This document shows positions 8,015 to 17,136 of a stretch of 64,000 nt of DNA, piece after piece. Source of the stretch: Microthrix sp041394405 (GTDB lineage: Bacteria > Actinomycetota > Acidimicrobiia > Acidimicrobiales > Microtrichaceae); assembly GCA_041394405.1 (NCBI GenBank), contig JAWKIF010000007.1, positions 124,001 through 188,000 on the forward strand. Direction: 5' to 3'. Made by a program: the position numbers and the translations under genes. The notes below the pieces were generated by a model. The model searched no databases. It was not told where the DNA came from and saw only the letters and a program-made list of their open reading frames with translations. Each line of letters starts with the position of its first letter. The first letter of the stretch is position 1.

Positions 8015-8350
8015 TCAGTCCTCCACCGACGCGGCGAGCAGGCCACGTCGCGCGGCCTCCTCGTCGGGCAGGCGGATGAGCTTGTGGCGAACGACCTCGT
8101 CCGCCAGACGAAGGAAGCGATCGATGGGGTCGAGCTTGGCCGGATCGGCCGTCAGCTCGAACACCACGTAGTAGCCCTCGCTCTTGTGGTTGATGAGGTA
8201 GGCGAACTTGCGCCTGCCCCACCGGTCCGTCGAGGCCAGCTCGCCGCCGGCCTCCCCGATCAGTGCCTCGACACGGTCGACGACCACCTTGTTCTCGGCG
8301 TCGCCGACATCGCTGTCGATGATCACCATCAACTCGTACGCGCGTTTCAT
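8015..8350 (-). CDS. rpsF: 30S ribosomal protein S6
   Basis: The 111-residue protein shows the S6 pattern: RAYELMVIIDSDV at the N terminus, WGRRKFAYLINHKSEGYYVVFE in the middle, and LDRFLRL-like and VVRHKLIRLP blocks at the end. It binds 16S rRNA with S18. The ATG at 8350 has GGGAGG upstream. It opens the rpsF-ssb-rpsR-rplI operon, with ssb 11 bases downstream. The promoter must be in the 195-base gap towards panB. Confidence 0.97.
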   Translation of the reverse strand: MKRAYELMVIIDSDVGDAENKVVVDRVEALIGEAGGELASTDRWGRRKFAYLINHKSEGYYVVFELTADPAKLDPIDRFLRLADEVVRHKLIRLPDEEAARRGLLAASVED

Positions 8351-8545
8351 CTGATACCTCCCTGTGGACCACGGCCCGGGGGCCGATCGGACCCCGGTAT
8401 CTCCGGGGCCAGGGCATCACGCAAGGCGACGAGCATAGAACGTGGGACCTCCCGCTTCCTCATCAGGCCAGCATGTCACGGGCCTGTGACAGTGGAAACG
8501 GGGACCACACCTCGTGGGGTTGCGCCCGCCTTCCTCCGGAAGGCG

Positions 8546-9397
8546 CTAGGCCCCGCCGTAGATGGCCAGGGTCTCCTTGGTGGCCTCCGAGGCGTGGTAG
8601 GTCTCGGCGTCGGAGGGAAAGGCGCCCGAGCGAACATCAGCCACGTACCTCGCCACGGCGTCGGTGCCCATGGCGTAGCCGTCGGCATACCTGCGGACGA
8701 ACTTGGGCGGACGGTTGGGGTCGAGTCCCAGCAGGTCGGACAACACCAACACCTGGCCGTCGGTGCCGGCTCCGGCGCCGATACCGATGGTGGGCACACC
8801 AACCGATTCGGTCACCAGGTCGGCCACCACGTCCGGGATGGCCTCCAACACGATGGCGAAGCAGCCGGCGTGCTCCAACGCCTTGGCCTCATCCACCAGG
8901 GCCAGCGCCGCGTCCGACGCCTTGGCCTGCACCCGGAAGCCGCCCAGGGCGTGCATGGACTGGGGCGTGAGGCCGAGGTGGCCCATGACCGGGATCTCGG
9001 CGTCAACGATGGCGTCGATGACGCTCACCCGCTTGGCCCCACCCTCCAGCTTCACCGACTGGGCGCCGGCCCGCACCAGCGACGCCGCATTGCGAACCGC
9101 GTCGTGGCGACCGGTGTGGTAGCTCATCCAGGGCAGGTCGCCCACCACCAACGCCTCCGGCTGGGCCCGAGACACCGCGGCGGTGTGATGCACCATGTCG
9201 TCGATGGTCACCGACAACGTGTCCGGATACCCCAGTGCCACCATGGCGAGGGAATCGCCCACCAGGATCATGTCGACGCCGCCGGCGTCGGCGATGCGGG
9301 CGGTGGGGGCGTCGTGCGCGGTGACCATCACCAGGGGCTCGGCACCGTCTCGCACCTTGCGGGCGCGAATCTGGGGAACGGTCGGGCGACCACTCAT
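8546..9397 (-). CDS. panB: 3-methyl-2-oxobutanoate hydroxymethyltransferase
   Basis: PanB adds a hydroxymethyl group from methylene-tetrahydrofolate to 2-oxoisovalerate, the first step of pantothenate synthesis. The 283-residue protein carries MVTAHDAPTARIADAGGVD, MILVGDSLAMVALGY, VVGDLPWMSY, SVKLEGGAKR, and MGHLGLTPQSMHALGGF. IGIGAG and the bound Mg site residues (GDS, then KLEG) are intact. The ATG at 9397 has AAGGAGG upstream. It stands alone; panC and panD are not in the window. It is divergent from the small zinc-ribbon-like gene at 9530. Confidence 0.96.
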   Translation of the reverse strand: MSGRPTVPQIRARKVRDGAEPLVMVTAHDAPTARIADAGGVDMILVGDSLAMVALGYPDTLSVTIDDMVHHTAAVSRAQPEALVVGDLPWMSYHTGRHDAVRNAASLVRAGAQSVKLEGGAKRVSVIDAIVDAEIPVMGHLGLTPQSMHALGGFRVQAKASDAALALVDEAKALEHAGCFAIVLEAIPDVVADLVTESVGVPTIGIGAGAGTDGQVLVLSDLLGLDPNRPPKFVRRYADGYAMGTDAVARYVADVRSGAFPSDAETYHASEATKETLAIYGGA

Positions 9398-9529
9398 GTT
9401 GTACCTCCTTGGGTCCAGCGCCCGAGGGCTGCCGGCCGGAGATCACAGTGTAGTTCCTCGGGCCAGACACCGCCCGACCCGGCCATCGCGGCCGCTCCGG
9501 ACGATGCCGCCTCGCCTAGCCTGACGCCC

Positions 9530-9724
9530 ATGAGCACCGCTGAAACGCCGGCCACCGACTGCGACAACTGCGGGGCACCGGGCGCGGCGACCGACCGTGT
9601 CCGGCGGGTGTACGTCGACCCCGAGGCACCCAACGACCCGGAGCGGGCCACCGTCACCGACGAGCCCGAACTGTGGTGTTCCTCCTGCTCGGCGAACTAC
9701 CCCCACCTGCAGGTGGAGGCCTAG
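9530..9724 (+). CDS. Small zinc-ribbon-like protein
   Basis: I do not recognise the family of this 64-residue protein. It has two CxxC pairs, CDNC near residue 11 and CSSC near residue 50, spaced to bind one zinc ion as a ribbon. Between them is a charged segment containing VRRVYVDPE. The ATG at 9530 is the only sensible start; the ribosome site is weak. Its layout suggests a small actinobacterial zinc-ribbon protein, but no function can be assigned. Confidence 0.6.
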   Translation: MSTAETPATDCDNCGAPGAATDRVRRVYVDPEAPNDPERATVTDEPELWCSSCSANYPHLQVEA

Positions 9725-9766
9725 CAACACTCCCCGTGGGCCCACCGGCCGCCGGGTTTCCCCGGT

Positions 9767-12139
9767 TCAGCCGGTGTCGGCGGGTGCGTCGGTGGCGGCG
9801 ACGCCGCCATCGGTCGCCGGCTGTTGGGGATCGGTCGCCGGTGGCGCCTCGGTGGGAGGCGTGCTTGGGGGGCTCGTCGGTGCCGGGGCGACCGGGGTCG
9901 GGGTCGCCGACGCCCCACCACCCGTGCCCGTTGACGTGCCTCCGCCAGGCTGGGGGGACGCTGCCCCGGAGCCACTCCCCGTGCCGCTCGATGAGGTCGA
10001 GGCCCCGCCGGTGGTGCCCGACGACGCCGAACCCGTAGAGGTCGTCGGCCCGGGGGCCACTGCGTTCGGGTCGAAGTAGGGCACGCCGTCCTCGTCCAGC
10101 AGCAGCTCGCCGTCATCGTCGGTCACCGGAATGCGGGGCAGGAGGGGACCGGTGTCTCGCTTGGGTCCACCGTTGGCCACAGGGAATTCGCAGCCGGGAT
10201 CGTTGTCGGCCACTGCCGCCATGAGGTCGCGCCAGATACGCGCCGGCACGTTGGAACCGGTCACGGTCTCCTCGCCGTCGACGTTGGTCATCTTCTGCTG
10301 CCCATCGGGGTAGCCCATCCACACGACGTTGACCACGTTGCACGTGAAGCCGGCGAACCAGGCATCGCGGCTGTCCTGCGTGGTGCCCGTCTTGCCTGCC
10401 GCCTGGGTGTTCACCAGCGAGGCGTTCTGGCCCGAGCCGCCGGCGACAACGCCTCGCAGCGCCGAGGACACCGACGTGGCAACCTCCGGCTCCAGCACCT
10501 GTCGCTTGGTGACGCTGCCGTCGTCGGAGGCGTCCCACAGCGGCTTGCCATCGGGTCCATCGATGTGGGACACCAGGAACGGCTCGGTGTAGGTGCCGCC
10601 GTTGTCAAAGGTGAGGTAGGCGGCCGCCAGGGCCTCCGGCGAGACCTCCTTGGTGCCCAGCACCAGCGAGGGATCCGGGTCGAAGTCGCCCAGCCCCAGA
10701 TCCTTGGACAGCTCAACCACCTTTTCCGGCGTGACCGTCTCCATCATCTGGGCATAGACGGCATTGACCGAGTTCTTGGTCCCCTCGCGCACCGAGAGGC
10801 GTCCCAGGTCGGCATAGCCGAAGTTGTCCACCGTCCAATCGCTGCCGTCGGCGTTGGCGCCGGGAAGCACGATGCGGGGTGGGGCGTCGTAGGTGCTGTC
10901 CAGGCTGTAGCCCTGGCGGATGTACTCGGTGAGCACGATCGGCTTGAACGTCGAACCGGGCTGGCGGCCCGAACCCCCACCCTCGGTGCCCAGGGCCAGG
11001 TTCACCTGGCTTCGCTCGTAGTCGCGCCCACCCACCATCACGCGCACCGCGCCGAACTTGTCGAGCGTCACCATCGACCCATCGGGATCGCCGGCGGGGT
11101 CGGGCAATCGGTTGTAGATGGCCGCATAGGCCTTCTTCTGCCAGTCGGGGTTGACCGTGGTGTAGATGCGCACGCCACCCTCGTTGACAAGGTCGGCCGC
11201 CTCGTCGTCGCCGCCCAGCAGCTCCTTGGCCTGCTCCCGCGCCTGCACCAGGATGTACTCGTAACCGGCTTCCTTCAGGTCGTCGGGGATGTTGGTGAAG
11301 TTCCGGGGGGTGTTGCTGGCCGACTCGCCGGCGTTCGGGTCGACTGCCGCTACGAACAGTTCCTTCTCCCGCCGGTAGTCCTCGGAGGACAGGTAGCCCT
11401 CCTCCACCATGGCGGCCAGCACCGAGTTGCGGATGTTCACCGCCACCTCGGGGTTGGTCGACGGCTCGGCACGCGCCGGGTTGCGCACCAACCCAACCAG
11501 GAAGGCCGCCTCGCCGGCGGTCAGCTCGGCCGCCGGCTTGTCGAAGTAGACACGTGCGGCCGCCTCGATGCCCGTGGCGGAGCGCCCGTAGAACGCCGTG
11601 TTCAGGTAGTTCTCGAGGATCTTCTCCTTCGTCATCGACCGCTCGAGCTTCAGCGCGAGCACCGATTCCTGCACCTTGCGGACGAGCGAGCGCTTGTTCT
11701 GCAGGTAGGCCAGCTTCACGTACTGCTGGGTGATGGTGGAGCCGCCCTGGAGGCTGCCACCACCCTTGGAGTTCTGGTAGAGGCCCCTGGCGATCCCGAA
11801 GGGGTCGAGGCCCTGGTGCTCGAAGAACTTGCGGTCCTCCGAGGCCACCACCGCCTGTTTGACCACCAGCGGGATGTCGTCGTAGGCCAGGGGAAGGCTC
11901 TCAGAACCGGCAAAGATCTGGCCGGCGGCATTGTCGGCGTTGCACGTGCCCACCGGCACCGACGAGTCGCAGATGAGCGAGGTGGTGGCCAACGGGTTCA
12001 GCGTGGACTCCGGGAGCTCCAACTGGTCCAACAACCGCCAGACCATCCCGGCGCCGAGCACCGCAACGATCACCGCCCCGTAGAAGAAACGGCGGCTGCG
12101 CCAGAACAGGCTGCGGCGGGCGGGAGGGGTCGACGACAT
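9767..12139 (-). CDS. Bifunctional penicillin-binding protein (transglycosylase/transpeptidase), PBP1A type
   Basis: The 790-residue class A PBP polymerises lipid II and cross-links peptidoglycan outside the membrane. A short basic start is followed by one membrane helix (FFYGAVIVAVLGAGMVW, residues about 18-35). The GT51 domain has ASEDRKFFEHQGLDPFGIAR with the catalytic Glu, then GGSTITQQYVKLAYL. The transpeptidase domain has STFK (in QPGSTFKPIVLTEY), SVN, and KTGTTQD, the three active-site motifs. A Pro/Thr/Ser/Gly-rich tail of about 110 residues ends the protein, as in mycobacterial PonA1. The DUF5318 gene upstream mirrors the mycobacterial arrangement next to ponA1. Confidence 0.93.
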   Translation of the reverse strand: MSSTPPARRSLFWRSRRFFYGAVIVAVLGAGMVWRLLDQLELPESTLNPLATTSLICDSSVPVGTCNADNAAGQIFAGSESLPLAYDDIPLVVKQAVVASEDRKFFEHQGLDPFGIARGLYQNSKGGGSLQGGSTITQQYVKLAYLQNKRSLVRKVQESVLALKLERSMTKEKILENYLNTAFYGRSATGIEAAARVYFDKPAAELTAGEAAFLVGLVRNPARAEPSTNPEVAVNIRNSVLAAMVEEGYLSSEDYRREKELFVAAVDPNAGESASNTPRNFTNIPDDLKEAGYEYILVQAREQAKELLGGDDEAADLVNEGGVRIYTTVNPDWQKKAYAAIYNRLPDPAGDPDGSMVTLDKFGAVRVMVGGRDYERSQVNLALGTEGGGSGRQPGSTFKPIVLTEYIRQGYSLDSTYDAPPRIVLPGANADGSDWTVDNFGYADLGRLSVREGTKNSVNAVYAQMMETVTPEKVVELSKDLGLGDFDPDPSLVLGTKEVSPEALAAAYLTFDNGGTYTEPFLVSHIDGPDGKPLWDASDDGSVTKRQVLEPEVATSVSSALRGVVAGGSGQNASLVNTQAAGKTGTTQDSRDAWFAGFTCNVVNVVWMGYPDGQQKMTNVDGEETVTGSNVPARIWRDLMAAVADNDPGCEFPVANGGPKRDTGPLLPRIPVTDDDGELLLDEDGVPYFDPNAVAPGPTTSTGSASSGTTGGASTSSSGTGSGSGAASPQPGGGTSTGTGGGASATPTPVAPAPTSPPSTPPTEAPPATDPQQPATDGGVAATDAPADTG

Positions 12140-12299
12140 CAGCCAACCATTTTGCCCGCTGCAGGCACCCGTTGGGGACCACCGCCCTCGAGCGCTCTCA
12201 GAACGGCCGCCCGGGTCGCGACGACCGCCGGGCGCTCCGGAGGGGTCGCAGGCGTCGATCCGCCGCTGATCGACCCGGCGGTGGCCGACGCGGCACCGG

Positions 12300-12698
12300 T
12301 CACTCGAGCGCCGGAATCACGAAGCTGCGCAGCAGGTGGTTCCAGGCGCATGCGGTGCACACCTCGACGACATAGCACCGAAACTCGCCCTTCCGGCGAC
12401 CGATGCGGGCCAGTTCCTTGGCGGAGGCCACGGCCCGTCCGCCCGGCGGCAGCCGGGGACCGAAGACGTAGCGCACCAACCGCAATCGGTCCCGAGCCTC
12501 ACACACCGGGCAGGGGTCGCCGGCCGCCTCCGAACACGCCAGGGCCACCCGCATCAACTCGCGCTGGGCGTCGCACACGTCGGAGCGATCCAGCTCGCCG
12601 GCGGTCAGGCCGCGCAGCGTGGACTGCCGTGCCACCCGGTAGTCCACCTCGCCAGAGGCCGACGTGCGCCCTGGGAGGCCGGCAAAGAGCTGCTCCAT
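12300..12698 (-). CDS. DUF5318 family protein
   Basis: This 132-residue protein resembles the small actinobacterial DUF5318 family found upstream of ponA1 in mycobacteria. It has DVCDAQRELMRVA, the cysteine pair CPVC, LVRYVFGPRLPPGG, and the C-terminal block VVEVCTACAWNHLLRSFVI with a second CxxC. The two CxxC pairs suggest zinc binding. The ATG at 12698 starts the family pattern, although the frame is open further upstream. The gene is 160 bases upstream of the PBP gene on the same strand, and divergent from the methyltransferase gene. Function is unknown; context suggests a link to cell-wall synthesis. Confidence 0.8.
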   Translation of the reverse strand: MEQLFAGLPGRTSASGEVDYRVARQSTLRGLTAGELDRSDVCDAQRELMRVALACSEAAGDPCPVCEARDRLRLVRYVFGPRLPPGGRAVASAKELARIGRRKGEFRCYVVEVCTACAWNHLLRSFVIPALE

Positions 12699-12797
12699 GG
12701 TTCGACAACCTAGGACGTATCGGGTCACAGAACCGGCCCACCGGACGGAGCGACGACCATCCATGACCCAGGGGCGGAGCGACGCCAGACTAGGCGG

Positions 12798-13616
12798 GTG
12801 TCCAGCCTCGACAACCGCCCGCCGTTGCGCCGGGCCCGTCGCCACCCGTCGGCCGGCAACCTCGGGCCTCGCCCGCTGCTGTTGGCGCCCGGCACACCGC
12901 CGCCCGGGTTGCCGCCCACCAGCTTCCCCCACGGGCTGCACCAACAGACCGAGTTTGTGGAGTTCGGGCCGGACCTGGACCATGCGCGCCTCCAACGTCT
13001 GTTGGGCAACCTGGAGGGGCGACGGGTGCTGGAGCTGGGAGCCGGGGCCGGCGCGGCCTCGGTCGCCATGGCCCGCGCCGGGGCTCGGGTGATCGCCGTC
13101 GAGCCGTCGCCCAACCGACTCAGCCAGGCGCGGGCACTGGCCGACGACGCCGGTGTTCGCGTGGAGTTCCACCAGGCCGACCTGGCCGATCTGGCCTTCC
13201 TGCGGGCCGACAGCGTGGATTTGTGCGTCTCCGTCTACGCCATGGCCCAGCTGACCGACCCCAGCCGGGTGTTCCGCCAGGTGCACCGGGTGCTTCGACC
13301 CGACGGGCCCTTGGTGCTGTCGCTCCCCCATCCCGTGGCACACCTGACCGAACCCGACGACTACGAGCGCCCGGTGCTGTCCACCCCGTACCCCTCGGCC
13401 GAACAGATCCGGTGGCGCGTCGCCGGGGAACAGGGCGAGGTGCTGCTGCATCCCATCTCGGAGATCTTCACCATGCTGGGCCGGGCCGACTTCCGGGTGG
13501 ACACGCTGGCCGAACCGTTCCCCGTCCCGGGCTCGGCCAACAGCCAGCACTGCCACCCGGCGCGCCGCTGGCTGCCGGAAACCGTCATCTTCAGGGGCCG
13601 CAAGGACGGCAGCTGA
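12798..13616 (+). CDS. Class I SAM-dependent methyltransferase
   Basis: The 272-residue protein has the SAM-binding motif I VLELGAGAGAASVAMARAG near residue 76, and acidic motif II VIAVEPSPN. Motif IV is replaced by DLCVSVYAMAQLTD, and post-motif RVLRPDGPLVLSLPHPV follows. This is a Methyltransf_11/25-type protein, and its substrate is unknown. The N terminus (about 60 residues) is Arg/Pro-rich. A GTG at 12798 follows TAGGCGG. The gene is divergent from the DUF5318 gene and convergent with the CCA-adding enzyme. Confidence 0.85.
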   Translation: MSSLDNRPPLRRARRHPSAGNLGPRPLLLAPGTPPPGLPPTSFPHGLHQQTEFVEFGPDLDHARLQRLLGNLEGRRVLELGAGAGAASVAMARAGARVIAVEPSPNRLSQARALADDAGVRVEFHQADLADLAFLRADSVDLCVSVYAMAQLTDPSRVFRQVHRVLRPDGPLVLSLPHPVAHLTEPDDYERPVLSTPYPSAEQIRWRVAGEQGEVLLHPISEIFTMLGRADFRVDTLAEPFPVPGSANSQHCHPARRWLPETVIFRGRKDGS

Positions 13617-13681
13617 CCACACCGGTCCCCCAGCCCGAACTGGGGACTCCCGCCAGGGTTCCCACCCCGCCAGGTGTCCCC

Positions 13682-13766
13682 ACTTCGGGTCGTTGTCGAC
13701 TTCGGGTCGTTGTCGACTTCGGGTCGTTGTCGACTTCGGGTGGTTGTCGACTTCGGGTGGTTGTCG
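13682..13766. repeat. Five tandem copies of a 17-bp unit
   Basis: The unit ACTTCGGGTCGTTGTCG is repeated three times, followed by two copies with one changed base (GGTGG for GGTCG). It lies in the 165-base gap between the convergent methyltransferase and CCA-adding enzyme genes. There are no spacers, so it is not a CRISPR array. Each unit contains GTCGACTT across the junctions. It may be a terminator region, a protein-binding array or a neutral minisatellite. Confidence 0.85.
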
Positions 13767-13781
13767 GGCCCCGAGCTCGGC

Positions 13782-15179
13782 TCAGCCCTCACCCTGCTCG
13801 CGCGCCCACCACGCCCGCAGCTCGGACTCCGCCCGCTCGCGCCCCAGGGGGCCCTCGTCCAGCCGCAGCTCCAACAGGTGTCCCAGCGCTCGACCCACCA
13901 TGGGGCCCGGTTCGATGCCCAACAGCTCGATCACCGCCCGACCGTCCAGGTCGGGTCGCATGGCCGCCAGCTCCTCGGCCTCGGCCAGCTGGGCGATGCG
14001 TTCCTCCAGCGAATCCATGCGCTGCGACAGCAGCTCGGCCTTGCGCTTGTTGCGCGTGGTGCAATCCGAGCGCGTGAGGTCGATGAGGCGATCCAGCAGC
14101 GGCCCGGCGTCGCGCACGAAGCGGCGTACGGCCGAATCGGTCCAGCCCATCTGATAGGTGTGAAACCGCAGGTGCAGGTACACCAGCTGGGCGACGTCGT
14201 CCACCAGCTCGTTGGAGTACTTCAGCGCCCGCATGCGTCGCCGGGTCATGCGGGCACCCACCACCTCGTGGTGGTGAAAGCTGACTCGGCCGTCATCGAA
14301 GCTGCGGGTGTCGGGCTTGCCGACGTCGTGGAACAGCGCGGCCAGGCGCACCACCAACTCGGGCTCGGTCTTCGCCACCACCGCCAACGTGTGGGCCAGC
14401 ACATCCTTGTGGCGGTGGATGGGGTCCTGTTCGACGCGCATGGCGGGCAACTCGGGCAGGAACTGGGCCGCCAGGCCGGTGTCGTGCAGAAACCACAGGC
14501 CCGGGGACGGGTCGGGCACCACGATCAGCTTGTTCAGCTCATCGCGGATGCGCTCGGGCGACACGATGGACAGCCGCTCGGCCATGGCCCCGACGGCTTC
14601 GGTGATGTCGGCGGTGGGGACCAGCGCGTGGGAGGCGATGAACCGGGCGGCGCGCATCATGCGCAGCGGATCCTCCCCGAAGCTGATGTCGGGTCCCGAC
14701 GGCGTGCGCAGCACACCCGCCGCCAGGTCGGCCGCCCCGCCGTAGGGGTCGATCAGCTCGGGCGTGTCGCCGGTCACCTCCAGGGCCATGGCGTTGACGG
14801 TGAAGTCGCGACGGCTCAGGTCGTCGGCGATGTCGTTGGAGAAGTTCACCTGCGGCTTGCGGCTCTCCGGGTGATACACCTCGGCCCGGTGGGTGGTGAT
14901 CTCCACCGTCAACTCACCCGCCTGAGCACCGATGGTGCCGAAGCGCTCCCCCTGGGTCCACAGCGCATCCGACCAGCCATCCAGCAGGGCCTTGATGTGC
15001 TCCGGGCGGGCGGCCGTGGTGAAGTCCAGGTCCCCGGGCGGGCGCTCGCCGCCCACGAGCAGGTCGCGCACGGACCCGCCCACCAGGTACAGCCGTTGGT
15101 CGTCGGCGGCGAACCGATCGGCCAGCGGTCGGAGCGCTGCCAGTAGTTCGGTGAGGCGAGGGGGGATCACCGGGGGCAC
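13782..15179 (-). CDS. CCA tRNA nucleotidyltransferase with HD domain
   Basis: The 465-residue enzyme adds or repairs the CCA end of tRNAs; this tRNA-Ile gene does not encode CCA. The N-terminal nucleotidyltransferase has LVGGSVRDLL and GDLDFTT (the catalytic Asp pair), then RRDFTVNAMA and DPLRMMRAARF. The C-terminal HD phosphohydrolase domain has ALFHDVGKPDTRSF and an FHHHEVVGA block. It matches the mycobacterial pcnA annotation at the same locus. The start used here is the GTG at 15179 (the sequence there, rather than a later codon, gives the family's N terminus). It is convergent with the methyltransferase. Confidence 0.93.
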   Translation of the reverse strand: MPPVIPPRLTELLAALRPLADRFAADDQRLYLVGGSVRDLLVGGERPPGDLDFTTAARPEHIKALLDGWSDALWTQGERFGTIGAQAGELTVEITTHRAEVYHPESRKPQVNFSNDIADDLSRRDFTVNAMALEVTGDTPELIDPYGGAADLAAGVLRTPSGPDISFGEDPLRMMRAARFIASHALVPTADITEAVGAMAERLSIVSPERIRDELNKLIVVPDPSPGLWFLHDTGLAAQFLPELPAMRVEQDPIHRHKDVLAHTLAVVAKTEPELVVRLAALFHDVGKPDTRSFDDGRVSFHHHEVVGARMTRRRMRALKYSNELVDDVAQLVYLHLRFHTYQMGWTDSAVRRFVRDAGPLLDRLIDLTRSDCTTRNKRKAELLSQRMDSLEERIAQLAEAEELAAMRPDLDGRAVIELLGIEPGPMVGRALGHLLELRLDEGPLGRERAESELRAWWAREQGEG

Positions 15180-15192
15180 GCTACAAGTTGGC

Positions 15193-16215
15193 TCAGACGG
15201 GCAGGTCGAGGCGGTGGCGCACCTCGGCCAGGCGGGTCACCGCGTCGGCCCCCGGCCCGCCGGAGCTGGGATGGTCCGCCGGCGCGACGTCGGCGCCCAC
15301 CACCGCCGACAGCGTGGCCGTCAGCGAGTCCCGCAGCGCCTCCAGGTCGTAGCCGCCCTCGAGGAACAGCACGCGGCGCTGCGGTGCCGACCATTCGAAC
15401 AGCTGGGCGGTGAGGGCCCCGAAGTCGGCGTCGGTCAACCCCAGGCCGCACAAGGGGTCGCGGCGATGCGCGTCGTACCCGGCCGAGATCAACACCCAGG
15501 TGGGATCGAACGCCTCGATCGCCGCGCCGACGGGGCCCACCAGCGAGTTGCGGTAGTGCTCCACGGTGGCCCCCGAGGGCAGCGGCACGTTCAACGTTGC
15601 ACCGAGGCCGGCGCCCTCCCCCACCTCGTCGACGGCGCCACTGCCGGGATACTGGGGCCACTCATGCCAGCTGACGAAGAGCACGTCGCCCCGGTCATAG
15701 AAGATGTCTTGGGTGCCGTTGCCGTGGTGCGCGTCGAAGTCGGCGACCAGCACCCGCTCGCCCCGCGCCGCCAGCGAGGCAGCGGCGACTGCCACGTTGT
15801 TGAACAGGCAGAAGCCCATGGCCGTGGTGGCGGTGGCATGGTGGCCGGGCGGACGGACCACGCAGAAGGCCCCCTCCAGGTCAGGTCGTTCGCCCAGCAA
15901 CTCGATGGCGCTCAGGCCCGCGCCAGCGCCCGCCAATGCGGCAGGAAGCGAGGCGGGCACCACCGGCGTATCCGCGTCCAGCGCACCGCCGCCCGAGGCA
16001 CACACCGCGCGCACCCGCGCGATGTGCTCGCTCGAGTGCACCAGCGACAGTTCGGCGTCGGTGGCCTCGCGGGGCGCAACCCGCTCCAGCGCACCGTCGA
16101 AGGCCGGGTGATTCAACGCAGCCGTCGTGGCCTCCAGCCGGGCGGCTCGCTCCGGGTGCCACGGACCGGTGTCGTGTCGGGCAAACCGTTCGTCGGTCAC
16201 CACCAGCAAGGTCAT
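15193..16215 (-). CDS. Histone deacetylase-family (AcuC-like) amidohydrolase
   Basis: The 340-residue enzyme belongs to the zinc-dependent arginase/deacetylase fold. Motifs are in order: DERFARHDTGPWHPERAAR at the N terminus, RPPGHHATATTAMGFC (the double His of the charge relay), VLVADFDAHHGNGTQDIF (zinc-binding Asp and His), ISAGYDAHRRDPL (second zinc Asp), and EGGYDLEAL. Bacterial members deacetylate acetyl-lysine, acetylpolyamines or acetoin-pathway proteins. I chose the ATG at 16215 because GAAGGAAG is 8 bases upstream. It lies 14 bases after the CCA-adding enzyme's start side, on the same strand. It occupies the place of the mycobacterial Nudix gene. Confidence 0.9.
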   Translation of the reverse strand: MTLLVVTDERFARHDTGPWHPERAARLEATTAALNHPAFDGALERVAPREATDAELSLVHSSEHIARVRAVCASGGGALDADTPVVPASLPAALAGAGAGLSAIELLGERPDLEGAFCVVRPPGHHATATTAMGFCLFNNVAVAAASLAARGERVLVADFDAHHGNGTQDIFYDRGDVLFVSWHEWPQYPGSGAVDEVGEGAGLGATLNVPLPSGATVEHYRNSLVGPVGAAIEAFDPTWVLISAGYDAHRRDPLCGLGLTDADFGALTAQLFEWSAPQRRVLFLEGGYDLEALRDSLTATLSAVVGADVAPADHPSSGGPGADAVTRLAEVRHRLDLPV

Positions 16216-16413
16216 GGGAACTTCCTTCGTGCTCGGGGCACCCGCCACGCCGGCGCGTGGACGCCACTCCGCCCGCCCACCGGTCGGTTGTACCGTAGGC
16301 GTTGGCCCCGGCGCGAACCCCACAGGCGAGCCGACGACCGGTGTTCCTCTAGCCTGAGCGATCGGGGCGCCACGCCGCCCCCTCCCACCGCTTTCGAGGT
16401 CCACCACGACACC

Positions 16414-17136
16414 ATGGCCCGCTCCTCCATTCTCGCTTGGCGCGGGCAACGGTTTCGTGTCACGCCGTGGCGCGGAGAAGGGTCCATCGCGCACGTCGCC
16501 GTGGACGCGCGGGGCTCCCACCCAAGCGTCGACGGCGTCGCCCGATGCGTGGACCGGGTGGGCCAAGCCGGCTTCGACCGCATCCTCACCGCCGCCCTTC
16601 ATGACGAGGACCTCGCCCCGTTCCTGCACCACGGATTCCAGCCGGTGGAGCAACTCGTCGTGCTCGCCCACGACCTCCATGAGTTGCCGCCGGCCCCCAG
16701 CTATCGAATGCGGTCGTTCCGTCTGCGTCACCGCCCGCAGGTGCTGGGGGTCGACGGTCGGGCATTCGAGGAGTTCTGGCAGCTGGACGACGCCGGGTTG
16801 GACGAGGCGTTCGGCGCCACGCCACGGGCCCGGGGCCGCTACATCCGCGACGGCACGTCGCTGCTGGCCTACAGCATCGTCGGGGTCTCCGGCACCGAGG
16901 CATTCCTGCAGCGCCTCGCCGTCGACCCCCAGCACCAGGGGGTGGGCATGGGACGGGCGCTGACTGCCGACGCCCTGGAATGGGCCGTCGGCCGAGGCGC
17001 CAAGGTTGCCTTCGTGAACACCCAGGCAACCAACGCCGCCGCGCTCGGCCTCTACTCCCGCTTGGGCTTCCAGCGACGGCAGGCACCGCTGACCGTGCTG
17101 GAGCTGAGCGTGCGCAGCGAGGCAGTCGGCACGTGA
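16414..17136 (+). CDS. GNAT family N-acetyltransferase
   Basis: The 240-residue protein has a GNAT domain in its second half. It contains FLQRLAVDPQHQGVGMGRAL, the acetyl-CoA-binding Q/RxxGxG/A signature, followed by ALEWAVGRGAKVAFVNTQ and the closing NAAALGLYSRLGFQRR. The first half resembles the N-terminal domain of tandem or degenerate GNATs, beginning AWRGQRFRVTPWRGE. The substrate is unknown; it might act on a ribosomal or surface protein. The DUF6049-like gene's GTG overlaps this gene's stop (GTGA), so they are co-expressed. The start at 16414 is the first ATG after the divergent HDAC-like gene. Confidence 0.78.
   Translation: MARSSILAWRGQRFRVTPWRGEGSIAHVAVDARGSHPSVDGVARCVDRVGQAGFDRILTAALHDEDLAPFLHHGFQPVEQLVVLAHDLHELPPAPSYRMRSFRLRHRPQVLGVDGRAFEEFWQLDDAGLDEAFGATPRARGRYIRDGTSLLAYSIVGVSGTEAFLQRLAVDPQHQGVGMGRALTADALEWAVGRGAKVAFVNTQATNAAALGLYSRLGFQRRQAPLTVLELSVRSEAVGT

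Noticed and set aside
8472..8492. Terminator between rpsF and panB
   Set aside because: The stem is only six base pairs and has no T-run, so it is too weak to call.
13682..13766. CRISPR-like array
   Set aside because: The repeats are directly adjacent, with no spacers, and no cas gene is near.
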